DNA of 64,000 nt from Helianthus annuus (lineage: Eukaryota > Streptophyta > Magnoliopsida > Asterales > Asteraceae). A program made the translations under genes and the position numbers. The stretch spans positions 77,091,504 through 77,155,503 of the forward strand of contig NC_035449.2 in NCBI RefSeq assembly GCF_002127325.2. Direction: 5' to 3'. Shown piece after piece: positions 32,849-47,079 of this stretch; the first letter of the stretch is position 1; every line of letters begins with the position of its first letter. The notes beneath the pieces are model-generated. The model had not been told where the DNA came from. It did not search any database and saw nothing but the letters and a program-made list of their open reading frames with translations.

Positions 32849-34530
32849 AGCACCAAAGACGCCTACGGAAATTCGCAGCTTTCTGGGGTTTAGCTGGATA
32901 TTATAGAAGATTCATTGAGAACTTCTCTAGAATAGTTGCACCATTAACTTCCTTGACCCGTAAGAATGTGAAATTTTACTAGGGTCCAAAGCAATAGGAA
33001 TCCTTTGAGATTCTAAAGCAAAGATTGAGCAATGCTCCGGTATTATCTTTACCGGAAGGAGTAGAAGAGTTTGTTGTATACTGTGATGCTTCACACACCG
33101 GTATGGGGTGTGTACTTATGCAGCGAGGCAAGGTAATCGCCTATGCATCACGACAACTAAAAGTGCATGAACAGAATTACACCACCTATGATTTAGAACT
33201 GGGTGCTGTTGTATTCGCACTAAAGTTGTGGAGACATTATTTGTATGGAACTAAATGTTTGATCTATTCGGATCACAAAAGTCTCCAACACTTGTTCAAT
33301 CAGAAAGAGCTCAACATGAGACAACGCCGTTGGATGGAAACTCTGAATGACTATGATTGTGAGATTCGCTACCATCCAGGTAAAGCGAACGTGGTCGCTG
33401 ATGCTCTAAGCCGAAAGGAAAGAGTTAAACCAATTAGGATCAATGCCAAGAGCATTAAGCTGAGGAATAGTCTAAATGAAAGACTATTAGCTGCACAGAA
33501 AGATGCTGCTTTGGAAGTTAACCTTCCAAACGAAAAGTTAGGTGTAATTGCTGAGCAGTTAGCACCTGGGAAGGATGGAATCCTCAGAATGAATGGAAGA
33601 ATTTGGGTTCCTATTCAGGGAGGACTTCGAGATGTAATCCTCCAGGAAGCCCACAACTCTAAGTACTCAGTCCACCCTGGAGGTGATAAAATGTATCAGG
33701 ATTTGAAGGCTAATTATTGGTGGATAGGTTTGAAGAAATCGATTGCCACTCATGTAGCTAAGTGCCTGACTTGTGCTCAGATTAAAGCTGAACATCCAAA
33801 GCCATCAGGTCTTCTACAACAGCCGGAACTACCCACATGGAAGTGGGAAATGGTAACTATGGATTTTATAACCAAGTTACCTAAGACAAAACATGGAAAT
33901 GATACCATATGGGTTATAGTTGATAGACTGACTAAGTCAGCACATTTCTTGCCCATCAAGGAGACTCATAGCTCCGACAAGTTAGCCCAGTTATACGTAG
34001 ATAAGATTGTGGCTCTTCATGGCGTACCAGTGTCTATTATCTCTGATAGAGATACTAGATACACCTCACACTTTTGGAAAAGTTTCCAACAATCTTTAGG
34101 CACGCGTTTGAATTTTAGTACTGCTTACCACCCTCAGACTGATGGACAGAGTGAGCGTACAATTCAAACTTTGGAAGATATGCTTCGTGCATGCGTTATT
34201 GATTTAGGTGGTAGTTGGGATGACCACCTACCCTTGATTGAGTTCTCCTATAATAATAGCTACCATACAAGCATTCAGGCTGCGCCTTTTGAGGCATTAT
34301 ATGGTAGGAAGTGCAGAACGCCTGTCTGTTGGGCAGAAGTAGGAGAAGCTCAGTTATCAGGACCTGATATAGTCCTTGAAACGACGAACAAGATTGTCCA
34401 GATTCGTGATCGCCTGAAAGCTGCCAGGGATAGGCAGAAAAGTTATGCTGATAAAAGGCGAAAACCTCTAAAGTTTGAGGTAGGCGATAAAGTTTTACTG
34501 AAAGTATCACCCTGGGTTTGTTGCAAATAA
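32849..34530 (+). pseudogene. Gypsy pol fragment A: RNase H and integrase
   Basis: It begins abruptly in the end of the RT (AGCACCAAAGACG...), carries an extra T in FLG-AGYY and in-frame stops (about 32979 and 32995). It then holds a 501-codon open part from 33025: RNase H ([16 protein letters not shown], HHxx-type integrase zinc finger ending CLTCAQIK), integrase core ([30 protein letters not shown]) and the start of the C-terminal domain ([12 protein letters not shown]). It is cut at 34515 and runs into unrelated DNA, losing any chromodomain. It is a Tekay/Del-like fragment without LTRs of its own. Confidence 0.85.
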
Positions 34531-34692
34531 TCATGACATAAAGTTGAAAGTGATTGGTCATTACAACTATGAAGTTTGTGTGTGATCATTACTTTATTAG
34601 AAATAAACGTTGCACCAAATGAACGACGTTTTTCACTTTCTGCCCAAGTCATATGGGTTTGTTGCAAATAATCATGGCATAAAGTTGAAAGT
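34514..34692 (+). repeat. 38 bp direct repeat at the broken end of pol fragment A
   Basis: GGGTTTGTTGCAAATAATCATG... occurs at 34514-34551, fused to the pol fragment, and again at 34655-34692 with one difference. The pair also exists in copy B. It may be filler DNA or target duplication from the event that placed the fragment. Confidence 0.75.
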
Positions 34693-35451
34693 AGCTTAAG
34701 TTAAAATATCCCTTCGAATGGATTAATTAGGGTTGTGTTTTGTTTTAAATGAGTCAAATTAAAAATAGTTGTTTCCGTAAACAAGTTGAATGGGTCAAAC
34801 TGTTTAAGTTCGTCCAAAGTCTATGCTTAATGCATATGATCGCCTAGGTTGTTCATAGAATTTGTAATACGTAATTAAGTTATACATTAGCTATTTGTTA
34901 AAAAAAATGGACATATAGTGTGTATAGATCATTCCTTGGCATGGCCCGTGCTAACTGTAGTTTGTTGTTCCTTTCGAACTGTTGTCTCATTTCCCTTTAA
35001 AACACGTCATCTATCATCTCTTCTAACAATATTGTTTTCATGTGTAGTGTGAGGGCCATGTAGTTTTTTACATATTTTCGGAAGTCAAGGGTATATGCCT
35101 CCAACTTAAAGTCTTCACATTGTGTGTATGGGCTATGCAAAGAAAAGCATCTAAGCCGATGCTTAAAAAAGTCGCACAAAAGCCTGTGCTTGGGAAGTAC
35201 TAGCGAGAGCATAAAAAATCGGGATTACTGTAACATGAGTATGCGCACTTTTTCCTCTTTGGTGAAAGTTGTTCCAGTATACTACATATTCGACACAGTT
35301 TTTTGGTTCTCTACATGCACACGTCTCCCGCTGCAACGCGCGGGGGGGGGGGGGGGGGCATCTTACTAGTTATTATAAGTTTGTTTTTTCCCCACTTTCT
35401 TTGGCACCGTATTTATATTTTAATGGATTAAGTTATCTTCAATAAAAGATA
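34552..35451. other. Spacer with possible Helitron 3' end and poly-G run
   Basis: No gene. CCCGC-TGCAAC-GCGCGGG (about 35330-35344) can form a short hairpin. It runs into an 18-19 base G tract and is followed by CATCTTACTAGT. A hairpin shortly before CTAGT is the pattern of Helitron 3' ends, but I cannot find the 5' TC end. Copy B has a shorter G run and the same CTAGT. Confidence 0.35.
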
Positions 35452-36135
35452 TCATCTATCACCCCAACCGATGGCGGAAACATCGGGGCATGGCACTGAG
35501 CGAAGCAGATTGACCAGAAGTTTCCATAACAATTATCATTACCAATCAATTTAAAGTAACATGTCCCATACCATGTCTCATGTAACACCACGTAAAAACG
35601 TGTCTAAATTATGTATAGACACGTGTCCTAAACTCTAAATAAATGAAAATTTAGTTTGAAGGACTTAAAATGTCAACATGCCAAACTTGAGCCTCTGAAT
35701 GACAGTACGTGATTCTTAATCGAATGTAACAAGCCGTTCGTGAATATGATCGGAATATTTACAAAGCTTCAGGAATTAAACGTGTCAACATGTTAATTCT
35801 ACCTTTGAGTGACCTTTTAACATTCCCAAAAGCTTTGTAAGATATAAATTATACCCTTTTGAATATTTGTGAAAGAGATCATAAACCATCGGTTGAGTTT
35901 GTGATGATTCACTTCACTTTCACAAAATAAGAGCCCATGTGCCATAAACCGACAAATTCTCATGCAAGGGACATCTTTAAAGAAGCCAAGGGAACACTTG
36001 TGCATGGCATGGTAAAATGTGAAAGGCAGGTCTGATCATGTGGGCTATCCCAACTAAAAAATGTCTGAAGATTCGAGTTCGAAAGGTTGCATGATCAAAT
36101 ATAAAATTCTCAAAATTTTTTTGTCTTCTGGTCAT

Positions 36136-36288
36136 CGGTTACGGATCGTATGGACCTAGGCTTACGGTCCGCAAGGAGGTAACTGGGCGATGCACTTTAG
36201 GTTCGGTTACGGACCGCAACCACATGGACTTACGGTCCGTAACTGTTGGATAAGGACCGCAAGGAGATTAGCTTACGGTCCGTAAGCT
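36136..36288. repeat. TTACGGTCCGTAA palindrome array in P LTR 1
   Basis: Six variants of (C/G)TTACGG(T/A)CCG(T/C)AA near 36138, 36161, 36205, 36230, 36252 and 36270. The last, AGCTTACGGTCCGTAAGCT (36270-36288), is a 19 bp palindrome around one central base. It is repeated in LTR 2 at about 47653-47806. The TATA box lies about 170 bp downstream. Confidence 0.85.
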
Positions 36289-36459
36289 TATCGCTGGGCA
36301 GAAATTTGGACAGATGTATGTTTCAGCTGTTAAACCGACTCAAGCTTACTTGTTTCAAAACCTTGGACTTTTGGACGATTTTATAAACCACTAGGACACC
36401 TGGGGTGATCCTAGGGCCTCCCTTAACAGCTGCAAGTAATCCAAGAGATTGAAATGCAC

Positions 36460-36466
36460 TATATAA
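36460..36466 (+). promoter_or_regulatory. TATA box of P LTR 1
   Basis: ACTATATAAGAAG, about 880 bp into the LTR and downstream of the palindromes. The same site is near 47977 in LTR 2. Confidence 0.5.
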
Positions 36467-39246
36467 GAAGCCTTAGTGTTGAGTTCTCATACTCACTTTT
36501 GCAATTAATCTTCAACCCAACCTCTGGAGCTTTGCAAGGGCTAGGAGAAGACTTAGAAGTGTAGAAAAGACAACTTGGACCTTTAGTAAGCTTCTAATCA
36601 CTTACTTAGTCATTTTAATTAGCTTAAGTACCTAGAAGTCAAACTTATCGTAATTTAGATTTGACTTTCGTTTTAATTACATATGGACCAGCCACTGATC
36701 AAATTGAAAGTGGTTATGGGACCATATTAAGGTAGGTGATTAAACCTTAAAAGGGCACCTCCTAATTATCTCGTTTGACCAGTTAATTGTCGGGTCAAAG
36801 TAGTTGACAAAAAGTCAAACTGGACAGAATGTTTGAAAATGATGTAAATTAATAAAACAGAAGTTCTAAATTATATTTTAACATTCTAATGACTTGGTAA
36901 TTAATATTAAAACATGTTTTATCAGTCCTAACCCGGCAATTAATAGTCTAAGGTCAGTTTATAACCGAAAGTCGCAAAAGCTTGACTTTTGCTTTGACTT
37001 TCAGTTCTGACCCGTTTAAGCTTAATTCTCCCATGTTTTAAGCTTCCATTAGGACCACATTACTCAGTAGTATAACCCTCTGAAGTTATATTGCATGATG
37101 CCTAATGGTTTGAATTATATGCACTTGATCGTAATTATGCTTAAAAATGCCATAAACGCTCTTTTGACATACAACTGAGATTTTTAGTAATGTGAATGGA
37201 CTAACACCTTTGCTACTGATATTTAGACTTATCCCAAAAATTTGACATCAGTTTGAGGTCTAGATTAGGAGTTATGCTCATTAGCGTAATTAGAAAGCTT
37301 TTTAATAGTTAAATGGCGTAATTAGCATAAAGCCTATCTAAACCCAATTTTTGATACCAAACTTTTTACCTACTGATGTAAAATAACATTTTGGGATTTT
37401 TGAAGATTTTATTTATTTTAGGCTGAGCATAACATAGGATTATAGCTTGATTTCGGTAATTGTCGGTTTTACCCTTTTCATGCATAAAATGAGTTTTACA
37501 TAACATTTTAATGCCAAACTTTTTGCTACTGATTTTATATGATAAATAAAATATTTTGAACTTTATAAACTGATTAAAAACTCAAATTTCCTATTTTAAC
37601 CCGAATATCCCTTAAAATCGACTTTTAAGCGTTTTTAGCACATAGTTTGGGTTAAAACTATATTTGGCATATAAAACTTATTACCTACTGATGTTTTAAG
37701 TTAATTTATATAATTAAACAGTAAGCCAAAGTTTTTAAACTCAGAAGTCTATTTTGACCTTTAAAAGCTTATGTGAAATTACCAAAATGCCCATACGGTG
37801 CATAGTTTGGTTATATAAGATAAATTTCACATATATAAAATACCCTACTGTTATAACTTATAAAAATACATATTTTTACTGATTAGATCAGACCTGAAAC
37901 TCAGTTTAACATTTAAACTCTTTTATGAACATTAAAATTACCAAAATGCCCTTATGGGACTTAATATGGTTTAAATTATTTTTTGGGCATATATGTTAAC
38001 ATCTTACTGATGTATTAACATATTTTAAGCATAATAACGATTAAGACCTGTATATAATTTATTTGGTTACCCGTTACGCGTTTATGTGTTCGGGTCGGTT
38101 TACGTGACTAATTTACGTAAAATAGCCGAAACCGGCTTAAGCATATCATTAAATTCTCATTTTCCAGAATGTGTTTAGTTTACCCATATTATACAAGTAT
38201 CCAAGCTTGTCGAGTCTAAACCACATTCTATTCCGGTCTCCGCTTAATCTAGCGTTTAGAACCGTAAGGTTTCCTTCTAGCTAGCCGGTCTAAGTCCTTG
38301 ACTTAATTAAAGACCCGTTAGCATCCTAATAGGTTAATAAACCTTCTTATACAGATTAAATAGCTTCCGGTAGAAGGTGCCTTCAAAAGCTTTAGGATTA
38401 TACTGCTAGCATCAGGTAAATACTTTTAACTTATTTTTCCTTATACGGGCTTGGGATACGGTATTATAACAATACCGCTTGGTCGGGTATGAAATCATTT
38501 AATCGGATTGTGATTAATAAATTTACATAACCCGTTTTAATCTGTTTTGTTTGATAACATAAACATTGGGGGTTTAATCTGACCGTCTCCTGGATATCCT
38601 CGGCTCATTTCATTTGAAAATGGCCACGACCTATGCACGGGGTGTAGGCATACACCTGACAGATGCAAATGCTAAATAATATATATAAACCCACATGTTG
38701 GGGATAACTCCTTTGTGGGTTCTATAAGTGGTGAGTCGGTTAATCATGACCGGCTTCCAACCGGCCCCAATTGTATGACAAACATATATACCTGTATACA
38801 AGATTATCTTTAAATAATTGTTCCAAGTTATAAATGATTTGTGCCATGTGCACTTAAATCAATTTTCATAAATGTTTTCAAAAGAGTCAGTTAATTGTAT
38901 TTACCACTGTAAACTGACGTATTTTCTTAAAGACTGATTGACAGGTACCTCTCGTAATAGGCTGGAGCTATTAGGTATCATAAGAGGATCTTGCAAATCC
39001 ATAGACACCTGAAGTCTGTTGTTTTTGTTTCTTTGTACATTTATGATCCGCCTGTGGATCTTATTACATTCCAGTCTGTATTATTCATACACTCGAACAC
39101 TCAGATAATATGGTTTGTAATAGTTTATTTACCCAGCCTTCCGCTATGCTATATTATTGTGTATTGACAATGATGATATCAACTACGTCACGATACTCCC
39201 CGCCGGGCCCACCGGTAATATGTGGAAATATCGGGCTGTGACAGGT

Positions 39247-39259
39247 TGGTATCAGAACC
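39247..39259 (+). other. Primer binding site of element P
   Basis: TGGTATCAGAACC begins 3 bases after the LTR end. The first ten bases complement the 3' end of initiator tRNA-Met. Confidence 0.8.
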
Positions 39260-39432
39260 AACATTGAGTGAATTAAACACTAACCTTTTTGTGTTTAATC
39301 TTAATGACACAATAAGCACATTCCTTAGACTTTCGAGTCTAGGCCATGACCTAGGATTTATTCTTAACTTTCCTTTGCTGTTTATATTTTGTTTTATTTT
39401 GTTTTCTTGTTTTGATAGGAAGTTCAACAACA

Positions 39433-40635
39433 ATGCCTCCAAGAGTTAGGGGTAGAGGAAAGGGTCCCATGCGAGGGGGACCATCAGCAGCAGGACCATC
39501 ACACCGACGCACTCCGTCTGTGTCCCTTTCCAGTTCTGACTTACAGTATCTGTGGGGTCACTCCTTTGAACCCGCGAGACATTCTGTCTCGTTGAGCTCA
39601 TCTCCTTCATTCCACCCATCATTCGGGCCGCCTATCCCAGACGAGCCCCAACACTCGCACCATTCTCAACACTCCCATCACTCCCATGAATCTCACCAAT
39701 CGTACCACTCGTTGCACTCTCATTCGTTTCACCATTTGGATTCTACCTACTCGCTGGCGCAGTTCAATCCGAATGATTATGTTAACGACTTTTTGGGCTA
39801 CAACCCTTTGGGCCCTGAGGATCACTTTTCTCAGGAAATGGAGATGGACGACGACCCAGACCCGGAGATGCAGACCGAAACACCGGGCCACCCAATAAGC
39901 ATATCAAGCGGTTCCCCATTTCAGGGATCACCGTACCGTGGGCCCGATTCATTTCAGGAGAGGATGTCCACTTATGACTGGTACTTTACTCCTTCGTACC
40001 ATAACTCTCCAGCCCAACCACCTTTGGTTGAACCCCAGCTTCAAGCAGTTTCACCTCCACCACTTCCTGTTGAGGAGCCGCCTCAGCAGCCACCGCAGCC
40101 ACCTCCCGCGCCTCCGAGGCGAAGGAGGAACGCACGTATATCCGTGCGAGGAGGACCTTGTTTTAGTTCTCCTCAGGGTTCGAGTTCTTACCCTCCTATT
40201 CCAGAGGACCCCCAAATGGGTGGGCCCTGAAACGCGGCGCCGGAGATCGATCCTCCGCCAGCTTCTTATGCACCACCACAGCCGCCTATGGGTTTCGACA
40301 ACCCAATCCCAACTTACCCAGGTTCTTCTGGGTACAACCCTTTTGAAAACCCATCGGGATATCCATCGGACTATGGAACTCATGACCGGTACCTTACAGC
40401 TGCACAATACCATCATCTTTACCCTTCTTCTTACCCTCTAGTTCATCCAACTGGATACCCAGTGCACGGTTATCAATACCCGCCATACCAGCAACCTCCT
40501 CCTTTCTAGCAACAGCAAACTCAAGAGGTCCTAGAGAGGTTAGACAAGGTTGAACACGAAGCTAGAAAAAATAAGAAGGAGCATGGTAGCTTTATGAAGG
40601 GCCTTGCAAACCTTATTAAAGGCAAGAAGAAGTAG
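39433..40635 (+). pseudogene. Extra ORF ahead of gag in element P (about 400 codons, two stops)
   Basis: A frame starting MPPRVRGRGKGPMRGG continues in the same phase to a TAG at 40633-40635, interrupted by TGA at 40228 and TAG at 40507. Without these it would be about 400 residues. It begins basic and Arg/Gly-rich, then Ser- and His-rich (repeated HSHHSQ-type units, about residues 75-100), Pro-rich (PPQQPPQPPPAPP near 215-225), Tyr/Pro-rich (GYP/YPP), and ends in a charged, probably helical tail ending GLANLIKGKKK. No protein family is recognised. It is placed between the primer site and gag, where Gypsy elements usually have no ORF. RNA binding via the basic ends is a guess. Confidence 0.6.
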
Positions 40636-41483
40636 GAAATTGTTTAATTTTCTCGTATTGTCTTTTATTCAAGTCCCTGCGTGGACTTATTTCCTATTTC
40701 TGTAAGCCCCTGCGTGGGCAGTTTGTTCTTTCTAAGACCCGTTTAGGGCACTTGTACTAGTTTTATGATTTAATGAAGTTTATCTTTGGTTTTTAAATAT
40801 GTATTTTATACATCATGTTATATCTTTTCAATTTATAATTGATCTGCCAAAGAAATTCTTAGAGGTATAACCTAGCCAAAATATTAACTGGCTATGATGG
40901 TACAACCTTTTTAAGACAGTAAATCTCTGTTAACATCTGAAAACATGTTAACATTCCTAGCTGTGCGGTACGAGAAACCACACGAGCTTCCAAATGTACT
41001 TGGGATTTCCAAGTCACTTATATATAGCCTAAATGATCAATGCGAATCATGGCTAATAAACATCACTATGATGTATACACCAAAACATCCATTTGAGATG
41101 TGTGCTTATAAGCAAAGGTGTGATAATGACAATGATAGTTTTTAAACTTCTTGTCAAAAAGGCGATGAACTTTGTTCGACCCTTAAAAGATCACTGATCC
41201 AAGAGATCGTTAGTTATATTTAAAATCGTCCCTATGACAAGCTTTCTAAGCTATTTAAATGTCCTTCGAGACGAGCCTAATGTTAAATGTCTTCTCCGAC
41301 ATTGACAGTTGTGAATTATAATTCCCCTGTCAAATAAATATAAAGGATATTATATTCTATTGATTATTTAATTATTACTTCACATGGTCTAAATGGTTTA
41401 ATAATACCATGACCATCAGATCATCAATGCGATGAATCAATATATAATTTAAATATCATCATTGTTTGATATAGTATTCAAAA
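40636..41483 (+). other. Non-coding DNA between the extra ORF and gag
   Basis: AT-rich, no supported frame. A GGACTT...CCCTGCGTGGGC motif pair (CCCTGCGTGG near 40675 and 40709) is the only repeat noticed. Confidence 0.5.
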
Positions 41484-42600
41484 ATGTCTAGCTCGGATGA
41501 AGCAAACAGTCATCTTGTAGAAGGCAACAACACCAGGATTAATATAACTGGTGCCGAACTGCAAGCAATGATCACCACAGCAGTTTCTCAGGCGGTGGAT
41601 GCTAAATTTAAAGAGCCAAGTATTACTCGGTCTCAAACTCATTCGAGATCCCATTCCCAACCTCATACTCATAAGAAAAGTGAGTCTCAGCACTCATCCA
41701 ATCAGGGTAGTGAGCCCAAGAGGCAGATTGTCCTCGAGCCGACTCCTAGGTACACCAAGGGTTGTACATATAAGTACTTTGTCTCCTGTAAGCCGAGGGA
41801 TTTTACAGGAGAAAAGGGAGCGATTGATTGTATGAAATGGTTGGACGAGATGGAGACTGTGATAGACATCAGCGGATGTGCTAAAGAGGATATAGTGAAG
41901 TTTGTATCACAATCCTTCAAGGGCGATGCCCTTACTTGGTGGAAAGCATTAGTGCAGGCCACCAGGAAGGTTCATTTGTACAATCTTTCTTGGGAGAAGT
42001 TTGTTGACTTGGTGAAGGACACTTACTGTCCTCAACATGAGGTAGAAAGGATAGAGACTGATTTCCTCACCTTGGTGATGAAGGATCTGGATTGTAGATC
42101 CTATATGACTAGCTTCAATTCAATGTCAAGGCCTGTGCCATATTTAGTCACTCCTGAACCCAAACGCATTGCGCGTTTCATCGGTGGCTTGGCCCCTGAA
42201 GTAAAAGGGAATGTTAAGGCCTCTAAGCCAGCCACTTATAGATCTGCTGTGGATCTATCTTTGTCACTCACTTTGGATGTTGTGAGGAGTAGGGCGAAGA
42301 AGACTAGCGATGAAGGGAAGAGGAAAAGAGAGGATGACAAGTCTCCTCAGTCAAACAAAAAGGGCAAAGGGAACTCTGGTTCCAAAAAGGGGACGTCGAA
42401 TGATAGGCCCAGGTGCAAGACATGTCATAAAAGGCACTTTGGAAAGTGCAACCAAGACCCACAGGCCAAACCATGTGGGATCTGCAAAAAAGAAAGGGCA
42501 CAAGTCTGTTGAGTGCCGAAATATCAAAGATGCAACTTGCTATGGTTGCAATGAAAAGGGGCACATCAAAACCAATTGCTCCAAGAATGCAAAGAAGCCT
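41484..42600 (+). pseudogene. Gag of element P with CCHC knuckle
   Basis: Starts MSSSDEANSHLVEGNN. Retrotransposon gag core around residues 95-230 (KPRDFTGEKGAIDCMKWLDEME, GDALTWWKALV), Lys/Arg-rich linker, then a Cys-rich tail. One extra A in the A run near 42486-42491 shifts the frame at CGICKK. In the other phase the knuckle continues (CYGCNEKGHIKTNC near 42540-42580). The rest reads directly into protease. The frameshift breaks Gag-Pol in this copy. Confidence 0.8.
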
Positions 42601-43981
42601 GAGGAGGCAAAGAAAACAAATGTAAGAGTTTTCCAGATGAATGCGAGGGAAGCGGTGAACGACGAGAACGTCATAACAGGTACCTTCCTCATCAATAATA
42701 ACTATGCTAGAGTCTTGCTTGATTCCGGTGCTGGTAAGTCTTTTGTAGACCATAAGTTCTGTAAGATATTGAATTTGCCTATTAAGACTCTAGACATAAA
42801 ATATGAGGTAGAGCTTGCCGATGGTACCTTAGAAACAGCTTCCACTCTTCTTGATGGATGCTCTATATCTATTAAGAATCATTCTATCCTGCTATCCCTC
42901 TTGCCAATGAAATTGGCTGGGTTTGATATAGTTTTAGGCATGGATTGGTTGTCGCATAACCAAGCCCAAATTGCCTATGATAAAAAGCTAGTTATTATCA
43001 AAACTCCTTCTGGTGAATCAGTCACTATTCAAGGAGATACGCAATATGGATTACCCAGCAATGTGTCTATTCTCAAGGTATCGTAGTGTTTGAAGAGCGG
43101 ATGTGTCATTTACATGGCACAAGTGACTGTGAATGATCCGAAGCCTAAGATCGAGGATATTACAATCATCTCTGAGTATCCTGATGTCTTTCCTGACGAG
43201 TTACCTGGATTACCTCCTGAGAGGCAAGTAGAATTCAGGATAGACATTCTACCAGGGTCTGCACCTATTGCAAGAGCTCGTTATCGTCTAGCACCTACGG
43301 AAATGAAAGAGCTTAGGACTCAACTAGACGACTTACTGGAAAAAGGTTTCATTCAACCCAGCTCTTCGCCCTGGGGAGCTCCAATACTGTTTGTGAAAAA
43401 GAAGGACAGATCAATGCGCTTATGCATTGATTACCATGAATTGAATAAGGTAATGATCAAGAATCGTTATCCTTTGCCCAGGATTGATGATTTATTCGAT
43501 CAACTTCAAGGGGCGAGCTATTTCTCGAAGATTGATTTGGGATCTGGGTATCATCAACTTAAAGTGAGAACTGAAGATGTACTAAAGACGGCATTCAGAA
43601 CAAGGTATGGACATTTTGAGTTCTTAGTGATGCCTTTTAGGCTAACTAATGCGCCTGCAGCATTCATGGACCTCATGAATAGAGTCTGCAAACCATACTT
43701 AGATAAGTTTGTCATTGTCTTTATAGACGACATACTTATTTACTCTCGTAGCCAAGTCGATCACGAGAAGCATCTTCGGTGTATCTTAAGATTGCTTCGA
43801 CAGGAGAAATTGTATGATAAATTCTCCAAGTGCGAGTTCTGGCTTCGTAAAGTCCAATTCCTTGGACATGTTGTTAGTAAGCAAGGTATCGAAGTAGATC
43901 CCGCCAAGATAGAAGCCATTATGAATTGGGAAGCACCAAAGACGCCAACGGAAATTCACACCTTTCTGGGGTTTAGCTAGA
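42600..43981 (+). pseudogene. Protease and reverse transcriptase of element P, truncated
   Basis: Aspartic protease motif LLDSGAGKSFV near 42717 and LGMDWLS near 42940, then an in-frame TAG at 43084-43086. RT follows in the same phase: [29 protein letters not shown], catalytic FIDDILIYS (about 43720). It ends after FLGF, where the frame has an extra T, and breaks at 43981-43985 into AT-rich DNA. RNase H and integrase of this copy are missing. Confidence 0.85.
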
Positions 43982-44253
43982 TATTTCTAACTTTTATACC
44001 TTCGTTTCATGTATTTCAAATTAAACGAACCGAACTGAAACATTTCATGTATACATACATTAATTTTATGTATTTATACGTTAACTATGTTAGGGTTGAG
44101 TTCATTTCAGAACCCTAAATAAATACAGAACTTTCAGAACTCCTAATAAATAATCATTTTATATATAAGTTTTTGTATTTAGGATCTTTTTATCATCTAT
44201 TATATGTATTTCTTTGATTACATACATGTTAAAAGTAGTTTACATATGTTTAA

Positions 44254-46042
<1,789 letters not shown>

Positions 46043-46954
46043 TCATGACATAAAGTTGAAAGTGATTGGTCATTACAACTATGAAGTTTGTGTGTCATCA
46101 TTACTTTATTAGAAATAAACGTTGCACCAAATGAACGACGTTTTTCACTTTCTGCCCAAGTCATATGGGTTTGTCGCAAATAATCATGACATAAAGTTGA
46201 AAGTAGCTTAAGTTAAAATATCCCTTCAAATGGATTAATTAGGGTTGTGTTTTGTTTTAAATGAGTCAAATTAAAAATAGTTATTTCCGTAAACAAGTTG
46301 AATGGGTCAAACTGTTTAAGTTCGTCCAAAGTCTATACTTAATGCATAAGATCGCCTAGGTTGTTCATAGAATTTGTAATACGTAATTAAGTTATACATT
46401 AGCTATTTGTTAAAAAATGGACATATAGTGTGTGTAGATCATTCCTTGGCATTGCCCGTGCTAACTGTAGCTTGCTGTTCGTTTCGGACTGTTGTCTCAT
46501 TTCCCTTTAAAACACGTCATCTATCATCTCTTCTAACAATATTGTTTTCATGTGTAGTGTGAGGGCCATGTAGTTCTTTTACATATTTCCGGAAGTCAAG
46601 GGTATATGCCTCCAACTTAAAGTCTTCACATTGTGTGTATGGGCTATGCAAAGAAAAGCATCTAAGCCGATGCTTAAAAAAGTCGCACAAAAGCCGGTGC
46701 TTGGGAAGTACTAGCGAGAGCATAAAAATTCGGGATTACTATAACATGAGTATGCGCACTTTTTCCTTTTTGGTGAAAGTTGTTCCAGTATACGACATAT
46801 TCGACACTTGGTTCTCTACATGCACACGTCTCCCGCCGCAACGCGTGGGGGGGGGGCATCTTACTAGTTATTAAAAGTTTGTTTTTTCCCCACTTTCTTT
46901 GACACCGTATTTATATTTTAATGGATTAAGTTATCTTCAATAAAAGATATCATC
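46043..46954. other. Spacer of copy B
   Basis: Matches 34531-35456, with the 38 bp repeat pair and a shortened G run near 46847. No gene. Confidence 0.8.
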
Positions 46955-47079
46955 TATCACATCCCAACGATGGCGGAAACATCGGGGCATGGCACTGAGC
47001 GAAGCAGATTGACCAGAAGTTTCCATAACAATTATCATTACCAATCAATTTAAAGTAACATGTCCCATACCATGTCTCA
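46955..47079 (-). repeat. Outer end of element M's 3' LTR (copy B)
   Basis: About 125 bp matching 59158-59281, the U5 end of M's other LTR. It is preceded by TCATC (46950-46954) and followed directly by P LTR 2. It is a key marker that copy B was duplicated from outside P. Confidence 0.9.

Larger units (their letters stand above)
32465..39243 (+). repeat. Duplicated segment, copy A (6.8 kb)
   Basis: It matches 43981-50763 end to end with roughly 2-4% differences by eye and small indels. Contents in order: 385 bp of AT-rich DNA, a Gypsy pol fragment, 0.9 kb of spacer, target TCATC, the outer 124 bp of element M's LTR, and the whole P LTR. Copy A continues into P's primer site and gag, while copy B continues into the rest of M. 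Confidence 0.95.
35581..39243 (+). repeat. LTR 1 of element P (3,663 bp)
   Basis: TGTAACACC...GGCTGTGACA. It contains the palindrome array at 36136-36288 and TATATAA at 36460-36466. The rest is AT-rich with no credible ORF. Followed by the primer site. Confidence 0.9.

Noticed and set aside
33025..34530. Functional RNase H-integrase gene
   Set aside because: It has no start, no protease or RT, stops just upstream, and ends mid-domain in unrelated DNA.
35341..35359. Poly-G tract as an assembly gap artefact
   Set aside because: A shorter version occurs at the same place in copy B with intact flanks, so a true homopolymer is more likely, although its exact length is uncertain.
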